From Tanypteryx hageni (lineage: Eukaryota; Arthropoda; Insecta; Odonata; Petaluridae), in NCBI GenBank assembly GCA_028673005.1, contig CM054116.1, positions 82,534,572 through 82,598,571 of the forward strand: DNA of 64,000 nt, given 5' to 3'. How positions within the stretch are numbered: the stretch's first letter is position 1; each line of letters starts with the position of its first letter. This document shows positions 37,170 through 47,591 of the stretch, one piece after another. The position numbers were made by a program, and so were the translations under genes. Below the pieces are notes generated by a model, which worked only from the letters and a program-made list of their open reading frames with translations, ran no database searches and was not told the origin of the DNA.

Positions 37170-37311
37170 TGTTGTATGATAACTAAACTCTTTTTACCCT
37201 GCGAGAATTAGGTCTTTTTCTACGTTATTTTTTTGTTAAGGAAAAGTTGCTATATTTGTGGATGTCGATGAGGAACTGATATTTGCCATAAAAATACTGG
37301 ATTTCATACGT

Positions 37312-37432
37312 CGTTCCACGTATTTTCGTCGCCATGTCCAATATAAAATTTACTATCCTTGCAGATAGTGCAAATAGCTACATCATCTTTTCCGGAACGA
37401 CTCTCTTGTAACCAATCATATCTTTTTTTCCC
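37312..37432 (-). pseudogene. hAT transposase, BED-like zinc finger remnant
   Basis: The minus-strand frame reads KKRYDWLQESRSGKDDVAIC, followed by TICKDSKFYIGHGDENTW. The W-L-x-x-S-x-x-G pattern, the C-x2-C pair (codons at 37361-37372) and F-x-I-G-H-G match the N-terminal DNA-binding finger of ZBED5-like hAT transposases. The distal histidine pair is lost in frame decay. Confidence 0.75.
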
Positions 37433-37836
37433 ATTCAGCATTGAGCTTAACTAATCTTCTCATTTTTTGGGGGTGAAGTTAAATTCTCACTTTTTCCAAG
37501 TCTGAATTATCCATTTCGTCTAAAAAATAAAAAAGAAACACGAACTCGATTACGTGGTGCCTACATATTAACACATGCAATAGTGAAGTCTCTAGCAGTC
37601 ATACATCAGATACATCGTCACAAATAATTGTCACCTTCTTTAACAGGCCTGGAACGTGCCCCTGACGGCTAGCGTGTGTATTCTGTATTCTTCGCCACCC
37701 ACCCACAAATATCTCCGTATGGCTCTACTTTGCCAACCACGGTTTCGTGAATCTGCTTACTCCTGTTTGCTCTTGAGGATGGGCGCTGTAAAGCACTTCT
37801 GAATAACATACATAAAACTAAGTAAATGGTAAAGTC

Positions 37837-38640
37837 GGGACCGGCGCTGCCACTATAGGCGCCCCGATGCAAATCGTTTTTCATTAATATTAGCATTCAA
37901 GAGAATCAATGTCTTTATTCTTGTAATCTCCTTTTAGGATCTTCAGTTTTTATATAATTTAATTTGTGAAGATTATAAAAACATTCAAAATAATTATAGT
38001 GGTTATTTAGTTGTTTCAATCGTTCTTCTGTCAAAGAATTAATAGCCGTATACAAAATGTTACTTTAAAAAATTAATCTAAATATATCTCTTGGATTCTG
38101 TGAAATTCATCTTCATGTACATTATCAAATAGTCTAATTTTCTTTGCAGGGCGTATTTCAAGCGTATTTTAAATTCTAGTATATTTACTAATTCTTCAGA
38201 AGCTGATAGCAATTCTTCAAAGCTCTGATCTGTGCGATGTTCTATAATAAATCCAAATAAATTATCAATAGCTCGTGAAGCGGATCCGATATTTTCATTT
38301 TTATCTTGAAGCGGTTAACTCAATTTAAAAGGTATTTCCCAATGCCGGATTAACCGAGGCGCAGTTGCGCCAGAGCCCCGCGATAAAAGACGCCCCACGG
38401 AGGTCCCAGACACTGTGTGTGGAATGAAAGGAGGAAACTGCGAAATATTATGCGCCAGAGCCCGATCTCCTTAATCCGGCCTTGGTCTTGTCAAATCATC
38501 AACGAACGCAAACACTGAAAACCTTTATTCCGGAACACAAAACATAAGCCTCATGTTTTGCTAAATTGTCAATCTGATCATATTCAGATATCTCGAATAA
38601 GGCATCGCAGATTTCCCCGACTTGATAAATTAATGTCTAC
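37837..38640 (-). pseudogene. Second hAT remnant, ZMYM1/DUF4371-like transposase
   Basis: Minus-strand pieces in order are VGEICDALFEISEYDQIDNL (within 38507-38632); then, beyond a 137-bp MITE, EIPFKLS; then LQDKNENIGSASRAIDNLFG and SFEELLSASEELVNILEFKI (38078-38311); then a much-decayed tail with GDYKNKDIDSLEC near 37910. These match the LL-Q-D/S-K-x-x-x-x-x-A-x-x-x-L-x-x-L segment and flanking blocks of ZMYM1-like hAT transposases. This type differs from the outer element's ZBED5-like transposase. A GGACCGGCGCTGCCACTATA-like stretch at 37841 may be its own terminus. Confidence 0.75.
38344..38480. mobile_element. 137-bp MITE inside the ZMYM1-like remnant
   Basis: Its ends are GCCGGATTAA (38344-38353) and TTAATCCGGC (38471-38480), a perfect 10-bp inverted repeat. 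It splits the minus-strand transposase remnant between the FSVCVR and HWEIPFKLS segments, which are near neighbours in intact relatives. Inside, TGCGCCAGAGCCC occurs twice as a direct repeat (38366 and 38451). It is GC-richer than its surroundings. Confidence 0.7.
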
Positions 38641-39447
38641 GCACATTAATTCGGAACTCATAGCGGTTGGGTACATTATTTCCTGAAGAACAATATTGTG
38701 CCACATTATTACAAGTTTACTGTTTTTCTTGTATTTACATATGTAATATATATATTGTATGTATTTAACTTCCTTGTAAGTTGCTCAGAAAATTACTTCT
38801 AATAACGACTAAAAGCTAGAATCGCACATTAGGTGTAAAATAAGACAAAAATAATGGCCTTGTCGTAATAATTCCGCTTTTTGTGATCTAAGTTGCCTCC
38901 GCACTGGGTAAAGGTATCCTTCCGACTAAAATCTATGGAGCGATCCATGCGTACTACTCATGCAACGCATTCTTTTTCGACAGGCCGCATCGTAAATATC
39001 TTTGAAGTCACTCAGATACATGCAGACAAGGGCTCTTTTCTTTCTCTCACTGTTTTGATCTGAATGAATGGTGACAAAAAGAAAACAGAACCCGGAGTGC
39101 CTAAAGTTCTTTCTCCTCGCCAAGAACTGTTTTGGCGATTGAAAAACGCATTTCGCCATCCATGAACAAATAAACATATCCTCTGGTTTTCGAACTGAAA
39201 CAGAGCTCATATCTATACTGTACAGAGATATTTTAGAAACAGCAATTCCCCAGTCTATGCTCTTTGGTCTTGCAGGTTTTGATCAGTTTCTCAGCTGAAC
39301 GCGTCTATCTTTACGTATTATAAATGGACACAGAATTGATATCGGTCAGACCACATTGTTTGGGTCGCCCTTTCTGGTCACCCTAATCAATGACGTTGGT
39401 CACCCTGTGGTGACTCAGGCACCCGGTGGGGAAAAACTGTTTTAAAG

Positions 39448-42400
39448 ATCCTCCAACTTCCTTTTTGTTGAATATATGTACAAGCTTTCAGGAATTTGTT
39501 CTATAAGGCTGTAGATGTGATTTTAAATTACACATAATTTAACTAATATAAAATAATTACTGTCATTCATATTCAAAATGAGTACAAGCAAAGACAAACA
39601 ATGTAAAAATAACCAAATTTTTCTGGTTTATGGCTCGAGGAAAAAATAGAAACAACGACGCAGAGTTAAGCGAAAATGCGCAGAAAATAAAAGCGAAAAA
39701 AAAGGAAGAGAGGAGTTTTTGAGGACGAAAATCAGAGAGGAAGGGCGAATGAAATGCGCGAATATTTATTAATGCGTAAAGGAAAAATAAAATAAGAAAA
39801 GTATATTTTGCATATATCCAAATATGAAACTCACGAAATTCATTAAAACACATGTATGCGAAGCAAAGGGCATAAAATGTTTCTTCAGGGGAAAAAACAA
39901 AACTTTTGCGGCGGAGGAAATCTCTTCACCGTATTCCAGAAATAGTCTTTCCATGACTTGGGGAAATTGGTTTTCTAGGAAACGATCCGTAATCGCTCTT
40001 CGGAGTACCGCGGAGATGCCGAAATCAAATGCTTTTATATTAATAAGGGGAATTTATTCCATTTCGAGAGTGCAACTACGGCAAAAATGACAAAGCCGGC
40101 AAGCCAGCCAATGGGAACATTCATCAGAATAAAATTACGCAGAAAATATGAGTGTAATTTCAATGCGAATAACTCTCACGCTCCTTAATTATTTTTATTT
40201 TGAAGTTCTAATATCTCATGATGTTACTGCTATGAAAATTTCCTTTCTGGGCAATCCTTTTTCTTATAGAACTATTAAAAACAGGTTGAGTTTGGGAAAT
40301 CATGGCAAATTCATTATTGAGCAAATGAGGCAATCATTGTGACTATTTTTCTTCTAAAAATATTTTAAGACGGATGAATCCCGTTGGCAAAAGATACAAA
40401 TTCCCTCCATTTACTGTTGTCAATCTTGGAAGCTCAACATTCTGAAATCTCTCACGTTAAAGTGTAATGCACATTTCTTCCGTCTTTCTGCTTCGCATCC
40501 AGTCCGCTTTATCAATCCTTCTATATTGTGCGTCGTTTTTTCATTTTTCAGCTCTTTTGTACTAGCCACACTTTGTCTTGAAGCCACTGCTCACGAACAT
40601 ACGATTTCCAAATATCACACGTACACATACACACGCACCAAACACACACCCATGCACAGAGGCTCAGTCCATTGCCAATCGACCTTCTTTCTCTCTCTCT
40701 CTCTCTCCCTTTCTCTCTCCTCTTATCTCTCTCAACTCCCTCGATTGTCGATAGAGCGCAAAAAAGGGCATGAAAGGGCGGCATCACGTGAACTTTCGCC
40801 TCACGAGGCAAAGGGCTGAATAAGACAGAAAGCAAATACGTTAAAAGAGCAAAAAAGCGACAATTACGGCATCTCCTTTGACTCAAAACCTATGAAGACA
40901 GATTTCTAAACTTGACGGATAAACCACAGGAACAGCAGAAGAATAAAGGCCAATGCATGAAAGAGACGCGTGAAATTATTCAACGCAAAAATATGACAAA
41001 AGAGCATAGGTCTCCGCAAATATTTTCTTATAGATCAGGTCTGGCCATATCGGCTGACAATCAGCGGCGTAACAACAGGGTGTCGTGCCCCGGGGACCCA
41101 GGAAACATTCGAATTATTCCGAACTAGCTGAAAGTACGCGGCGTTGCTCTGGTTCTTAAGTCAAAACAAAAATATTGAGTAAGCATTCAAAGCACGCACT
41201 CCTTACGCATATAGTAGAAGGATTAAGGCGACAATGCAATCTCGAGGTTTAACAATGACACGGTCGGCAAGGCAAAATATCGTTAAAAAGCTTAAAATTT
41301 TCAAATGAATATGGTTTAAACGTAAAACTTGAGCGATTTTATATTGTAGGCCAAATTTGACTATAAGAATAACAAACGTTATTTATTTTTCTTTTAAATA
41401 TTTTAGGTCCAAAGATCGTAGGTCAATTATTTATAATTTTAATTTGCAAAAGAGTAAAAGCCTGAAAGTCGAAAAATCGATTTTTACTTGTTATCTTATG
41501 GGAAATGGCACCCCCCTCCACTTCCCCCTACCCGCAAAAATAAAAATTCTGGCCCAGAAGTGCACATCCTCATGGTTCCATTAGTAAGTGTACCAAGTTT
41601 TAAGTCTAAGGTTCTTAATTTTGGAGTTACAGCGTGAACACACAAATACACATTTTCTTTTATTTATATGATATGACGATATAAAAAAATAAACATTTTT
41701 CAGCCATTTCTTTTTTGTCCTAATTTCTGAAAGCATTTCTAATTCAGTTTAACTCTCGGACCAACGATAATATTTTGCCGAGGGCCCTTCCTCTCCTAAT
41801 TACGCCGCTGCTAGTAAATCGGAAATAATCCCTATTGAGAATCAACATTGCTCACCGCACGGAATAGGAAAGGATATTTGAAGATCAGGGTTAATCAGCG
41901 AGATTAAAGGATGCCATAGAGAGATGCTCTGAAATATTTTGAAGGGAGAGTGGACGCCGAAGGAAGCTATCGAAGTAGGAAGGCTAGGCAAGAGTCCAAG
42001 ACTTGAACGAGGAGGGACAATTATACGGATTCGTAACAGTTTGAAAACGTGATAGACGGATAATATTATGAGAAAGACTTTTTGATGTGGCCTGTTGAAG
42101 GGATTAAATAAAAGACCCAGCCGAAGGGTAGAAAATTTCGTCTCGACGAAGAAGAGTTCCCTTTATAACTCTTAATCAAGCAACACAATACGAGCCTCCA
42201 AAGCGAAAGTGCGAGTGGAAATATAAATCTCTGAAATTTCCTCGCCAACTTTTATGTATTTATTTCCGTTCTCGCCGCCTTCGACTCGTGTGATAAATTG
42301 ATATAATACGAATAAATCATCGCGAGCGCAAATAGCATTAGTATCACGCGTATTTCTCCGTTCTCATTCTTCCCACGATAGCTTATTTTTCCGAACGTAA

Positions 42401-42900
42401 AATATCGAACGTGTTTCCTTTCTCACGATTAATCGATCGCATTTCTCTCACTCTCTCGCCCTCTCTTTCCATCTCTCTTTCGCTCTTCGTTGAAAGAAGA
42501 GTGTGTTCGGGACGTTGTTTACGATGTCGCTTAACTCCAAAACGATCCGAGATGGCCGCGAAAGGAAAAAAAAATATTCTGGCGAATGGCCGACGGAAAT
42601 GGCGGAATCTATTCTTTTGAAATTCATAGGTTCTCGTTATGGAGGTTATTTTCGTGGAAAGGCATAAACATCGCAGGACTTGATTATAGGAATTGCATCG
42701 AATGCCTCGTAAAAGAGTTGGCAAGTACAAGGAAAGCTTCTATCTTCGGATTTCCTACGCGGTTGGAAAGGATATGTATCGCAGGTGGGTCCATATAATT
42801 AAGTAGGTGGTCTTTGATATTAACACGCATAGTGAATTTGATTATCAATCCATTGTGTATGAGATTAGTTGGAAACGAACTTTGATCAATATAAAACTAG
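39448..42900. other. Non-coding stretch; (CT)n and an old repeat
   Basis: There is a CT-rich run at 40680-40730 with (CA)n-like sequence before it. 41500-41640 is the relative of the old repeat at 16176-16320. Another CT run lies at 42440-42485. No gene is recognised. Confidence 0.45.
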
Positions 42901-42904
42901 ATTG

Positions 42905-43764
42905 TTAGGCTGGATTCCAAAGGGAAAATAGCCTTATGAAATTGTCCTGTCTGTGTGTGTGTATTCCCTACTAACAACTTATGAAATGGAAATAATTTTG
43001 AAACGAGAAAAAAAAACCCAACCAAGAAAACATCCGCGTTCAGAAACGAGAAACTAGATCTGCTACGATAGTTCAGTGGTAGAATATCCGCCCGGCAAGT
43101 GGAAGAATCGGGTTCGATTCCCGGTCATAGCAGACTTTTTTCTCGTTTCAAAATTATTCCCAACATTACAGCTTATGCCTGTCTGCATAGGATCTTCGGA
43201 TCGCTTCATTCCATCAACTTATGAAATGATACGCGTGCTAGGTTGGTAATCATTGGAAAATAGAAGGAAACTCAATAGACTATGTGGGATATTTAAAATA
43301 TTAAATAAGAAAGGGGCATGGGAAAATTTATTCATTTGATCGAGAAACCGCACTACATCATAAGAAATGACCATAGATATAAAATTTAATAGAGACCACA
43401 GAAAACTGACGCCGCCAAGAAATCCATCCTGAATCGAGGAATCTGTGAATGGAATGAGTTACCTGAGAAAATCTTTAAGCACTACCCTAAAACGGTAAAG
43501 CAATTTAAGTTAAAATGTAAATGTTTTTTTTTGAGGGTGACGATCGAGCCGGAGGAAATTGAGGCAATGCTTGGTAGGGTGAAGTACGGTGGGAACTTAG
43601 TGGGCCCCGGGACCGCTACGGTAACCGTGAAATCCTACCATGAACCCCGAAAACTTCGGCTCTGGGGGGATATGGCAATAAAGCCAAATGGAAAATGCAA
43701 TGTGATTGTAAATTGTATATTTTTTATAGAAATTGAAATTTTTTTCTTTTTATTTGACAAGTGA
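42905..43764 (+). pseudogene. LINE reverse transcriptase C-terminal fragment, split by a SINE
   Basis: Before the SINE the frame reads VYSLLTTYEM; after it, MIRVLGW, SLENRRKLNRLCGIFKIL and, after a shift, IIRNDHRYKI and KSILNRGICEWNELPEKIF. These match the LGWxSLExRRxxxRLxxFYKI and SFxxRxxxxWNxLPxxI blocks near the C-terminus of many animal LINE reverse transcriptases. In-frame stops (after LGW and after YKI) show decay. The last frame stays open to 43764. Codons on the two sides of the SINE join across its target duplication, so the SINE arrived after the LINE. Confidence 0.8.
42989..43214 (+). mobile_element. tRNA-containing SINE, 226 bp, with 14-bp target duplications
   Basis: The flanks CAACTTATGAAATG at 42975-42988 and 43215-43228 are identical. 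The element opens with AATAATTTTGAAACGAGAAA (42991-43010), whose exact reverse complement lies at 43139-43158, so the tRNA-like module sits within a 20-bp inverted repeat. The module (43062-43132) has A box TAGTTCAGTGG, B box GGTTCGATTCC, a D-arm like tRNA-Gly, and the loop CCGGCAA, which makes it a non-decoding derivative. The 3' end reads CCTGTCTGCATAGGATCTTC to CATTCCAT without a poly(A) tail. It is inserted in a LINE reverse-transcriptase frame. Confidence 0.9.
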
Positions 43765-43851
43765 TTATGATCACGATTTTTAATATTTTCAAATCTCTTT
43801 TAAATTCATGACAGCATTCGATGTAGTGTTGTCACCTGGCAAGTAGCCAAC

Positions 43852-44105
43852 CTGCAACGAGAGTATGTAAATAAATCAATGGACCGATTTTCATGAAACT
43901 TGGTATGAGGCTCATGCTGCCAGGTCCCACCTCCGGGTTAAATTTTATTTTGCGATTAATGAAGTCCCGGGTTCGATTCCAGGAACTTTCTTCCCTATCT
44001 GTTTTACATCGGAAGTCTCAAATACATCGTGCAGGGATGTATTCTTTAATATTTTAAAATACCTTAAAATTGTGATATCAGAGCGATGTTTATACTGTTT
44101 TAAGG
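43852..44105 (+). repeat. Repeat family R2, plus-strand partial copy
   Basis: It contains ACCGATTTTCATGAAACTTG, then AAGTCCCGGGTTCGATTCCA (box B-like GGTTCGATTCC at 43970-43980), then CATCGTGCAGGG and TTTAAAATACCTTAAAATTG. All recur in order on the minus strand of the copies at 45237-45935 and 50791-51478. Only the T-arm-like segment of a tRNA is clear, and no complete tRNA head is evident. Confidence 0.7.
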
Positions 44106-44272
44106 AAAAAGAGAATGTAAATTCTAATTATTATCACCGAATCATGATAATTGATAGTATTTCCTTGGTTATTTTCTTTTCCACTCGACTAACCCTCAGC
44201 AATGGACAGTAGATCCATACATGCACTAGCGTATAAACAGCAACATTTATGAAATTCGTTTATTTTAAAACA

Positions 44273-44970
44273 TCTGATGTGGCCACCACATGATTTTCTC
44301 CATATCTGTAATATTTCTAAAAATTCCAATTAGGTTACATAATAATAAATATTTAAAGAAACTGCGAGAAAATTTTAGACTTTACAAAGATTAGAAATAA
44401 ACCCAAACCATAGCCTTCTGAAATTGGATATAGCCACAAAGCTCCAACAATTAAGAAAAGAAAACGGAGCGTTACTAAGAAGTAACTAAGCGTCAATTGT
44501 TAACAATAGTCGTCGGTAGGTGGCGTGGTGTTGGCAGCTAAATATATAAGATATCTCTTAAACAATGCATTATATGAAAGTATATTTCAAACAAAGGTTG
44601 TAGAAAATTAAATTTCCCAAAACATTTATTCCAGTATGTTTTTACATTAATCAAATATGAAAGCAAATATAAAAAAACGGATTAGTGACAATTGTAAACA
44701 CCCACTTCCGGTTGACCGATCTTTACCAAAAACTAATCAGTTTTTTCGGCTGTCATAAAAGTGTTAAATATAAAATTTCGCTTTGACCTGATTAATAGTT
44801 TTTGAGTTAGAGCACCAACAAAAAACTCACACACATGACACAGACATCATCGAGAAAATTGTCAAAAGGTGTTCAGGGGGCCTCAAAACATGTATTTATG
44901 TTGAAATCTCGAAATCGATTTTTTTCATGAAAACAATACTTTCCCCTATACTATGGAGAAAGTAAAAATT
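44273..44970 (+). repeat. Repeat family R1, fullest copy
   Basis: It starts CTGATGTGGCCACCACATGA and includes GCTCCAACAATTAAGAAAA, CACCCACTTCCGGTTGACCG, GTTGAAATCTCGAAATCGAT and CCCCTATACTATGGAGAAAG. The same landmarks in the same order occur at 55890-57150 (interrupted by nested MITEs) and, from the middle onward, at 47205-47590. There is no coding signal and no recognised transposon class. Confidence 0.8.
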
Positions 44971-45236
44971 CATGCAAAATATATTATCAGAAAGGGATTT
45001 TGACAATTATTTTAATATTTTAAACCTGATAATGCTCGATTAAATTGTTTTCCAATTTTTTCTATCATTGATAAACTTTGAATTTATGAGAATTCCTTGA
45101 AATGAATAACGCCCACTGAAACATTTCCTGTCAATATAAGTAATCAATTCGGGAAGTCAACTTCAGGAAACCAGCCTGCATTAGTCCTGGTTTGGACTTA
45201 TCTATCTTACCTATAACAAGATGATCCAAAGGGAAC

Positions 45237-45935
45237 TTATGATGCCTGCTTTCCACTTAATTATTTATTTAATATTCATATTGACTTTAATAGCTTTAAA
45301 ATCACCGCGGATGAGTTGCTCTTTGTGTTCCCGAATTTCATAATCTAGCGTTATAAAATATTACAAATACATTCGAACGGAATATTAAATCGATCACGCG
45401 TATTTGTATGACAAAAATAACGCGTATGTTGTGCTAGACTATACCGAATCCGAGTCCAACAATAGTCGTTGCAATGGCAAAACTCTCGTATTGAGTGATA
45501 AAAACAGCAAAAACGCCAGTATTTACGCGAAAGTCGAATAAATATGATCGATAAGCAAAGTTCTACGACAGAAGTTAGAATCTCCGTTCATTTCCTCGGA
45601 GAATAGTACAAATACCTCAAAGATATTACAATTTTAAAGTATTTTAATGTGCAAGATAAAATTACCCAGCACGATGGATTTCAGATTTTCCATGCAAATC
45701 AAATGAGAAGGATTAGATCCTGGAATCGAACCTGGGACTTTCAATCTTTGCAAGAAAAACTATCCTCGGGAGCTTGGACCCAGTAGCAAGAGATTTCCAG
45801 CAAGTGTGATGAAAATCGATGTGTTGGTTCAAAAGTTAATATGGGAGGACAGAATGACAGACAGACAAACAGACAGGCACAACGAAGAAACTATAAACCT
45901 ATTTCCTGGAAAGTAAGCTAAAAATGACGCTACCG
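45237..45935 (-). repeat. Repeat family R2, long copy 1
   Basis: Colinear with 50791-51478 over about 700 bp. Shared stretches include ACCGCGGATGAGTTGCTCTT, GAGTCCAACAATAGTCGTTG and the minus-strand box B-like GGTTCGATTCC (45722-45732). A GACAGACAGACAAACAGAC microsatellite lies near the right end. Small insertions and deletions between the copies break every long reading frame. Confidence 0.8.
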
Positions 45936-47200
45936 TGCATGCGGATATGATTTTTGTGGAGAAATATTATTTACATACTATCAGAATAATACATATGGTG
46001 AAAGAAAATAAAGTATCGTATTAGATAAAATATGATGTAGTTATCCAAAAATTTAAACTGCGAGAGCATCTCATTGCGCAATATAAAGTTATACTTTTGC
46101 TGCCTTGAGCATCCTCATTATTTGTAAAAAAGATAAGATAGCCGACATTTATGCAAGTATAGTTTAAGATGTCCTCGTATTAGTTCATTTATTCATCGAC
46201 GACTTATCCATGCAGCGTTACAAAATGAAATAGTGCATCAGATCAAACCTGAGTCTATGTACTAAATTAAATCTTTAAAAGCATTCATATCTTTTCTCGC
46301 ATGAACCATTTTATTGTTGTTCCTTAAAGGAACTTGTAGCGGGTCCCAGCTGTCCTTAAGTGTCTCAACGTGCACCGTTACGTCCGAGGCCTCCAAGAGA
46401 ACATCCCCTTTAAAATTAAGGACGAGGTCTTACGCAAAGGCAGGTCCAAAATCCACCACCGTTAAGATTCGAACAATAGTCATTCGCTTGACGAACGAGC
46501 ATCCTTGCCATTCCTCTGTATCACCCATTTAGGTGCTTATAGAACGTCGATACGAATTCTGCCAAGGGCAGCAGATGCCTGTGATTATATTTCGTTCACG
46601 CTGTGCCTAGAGAAGATACACTAGTTAATGTTACCTTCCGCGGTCGAGAGAGTACAATAATGGCTGGATAAATATTCGGTTTTAGTTCCTGCCCCGTTAA
46701 TTATGGCTTGGAAAAAAATATTTAAAAACCTGTCCAGCACATGACGTTTCTCCATATAGAGTAATTTACATAATTAAAATAATACTTAAAAGTTACTCTC
46801 AACAACAGCGTCTTCTAGAATGACTATCATCAATTACAATCGAGGGTAATTTTAAAACATTTAATAATTTCTACCGTGAAAATACTTTGAACAACTTTTC
46901 AAATTAAAAAATCAATAAGTAAAAGTAATTATTATCTATTTCTATGGAAAACATAAAAAATGTATGCGCGATTAATATTACCGTTGGCGGCACGTGGATT
47001 TCTGCCAATATTTAAAAGAAAATTCGTTTTCAACATATGCTACTACGTGGCATTGGATAATTTCGATCGCAGATAAATTAATCCTTGGCAGCATAAGCAT
47101 CGTTATCAACTATAAGAAAATTTTATCATAGCAACGGAAGCAAAAAGTATCACTTAGTGCAGTACTTTATAAATTCAGACTAATAATAAAAATATCTCTT
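45936..47200. other. Non-coding stretch, nothing recognised
   Basis: No gene or repeat family identified between the R2 and R1 copies. Confidence 0.4.
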
Positions 47201-47204
47201 TAAC

Positions 47205-47590
47205 AATCCGTTTAATGAAAAAATATTCAAACGACAATTATATTTTGTACAACTTGACAAAGATTAAAATTGGTGAATTCCTAAGGGAGATATTTGGAAA
47301 TAGAAAAATTAACAAAGTATTTCCATTTCCGGTTGGTCAATTTTAGCCAAAATCTCATCAGTTTCTGACATTTTAATAAATATATTAAATAAAAAGTTTT
47401 GCACTGCATGAATTAGTAGTTTTTGAGATAGAGCGAGCAAATAATTCCTACCACGCACGCATCAATCGAGAGAATAGTTAAAACGTATTTAGGAAACCTT
47501 AAAACGTATATTTTCGTTGAAATCTCGAACTCGATTTTTTCATGAAAACAAGAATTTCTTTTTACTACGCATGGAGAAAGTTAAAATTAA
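47205..47590 (+). repeat. Repeat family R1, diverged partial copy
   Basis: It shares AAATATCTCTTTAACAATCC, TCCATTTCCGGTTGGTCAA, TTTTTGAGATAGAGCGAGC, CGTTGAAATCTCGAACTCG and GCATGGAGAAAG with the other R1 copies, at lower identity. The 5' half of the family is missing. Confidence 0.7.
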
Positions 47591-47591
47591 A

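Larger units (their letters stand above)
35133..39439 (-). mobile_element. Decayed hAT transposon, 4.3 kb
   Basis: The ends are AAGTGGTTCCCAACC on the left and, reverse-complemented, CAGTTTTTCCCCACC on the right (11 of 15 identical). This is the CAGTGGTTCCCAACC-type terminus common in animal hAT elements. The flanks CTTTAAAG (35125-35132) and TTTTAAAG (39440-39447) form a near-perfect 8-bp duplication. Minus-strand transposase pieces lie in the correct order (zinc finger, N-terminal block, C-terminal dimerisation block). A second hAT remnant and a small MITE are lodged inside. Subterminal GGTCACCCT recurs at 39377 and 39398 and again internally near 36282. Confidence 0.8.
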
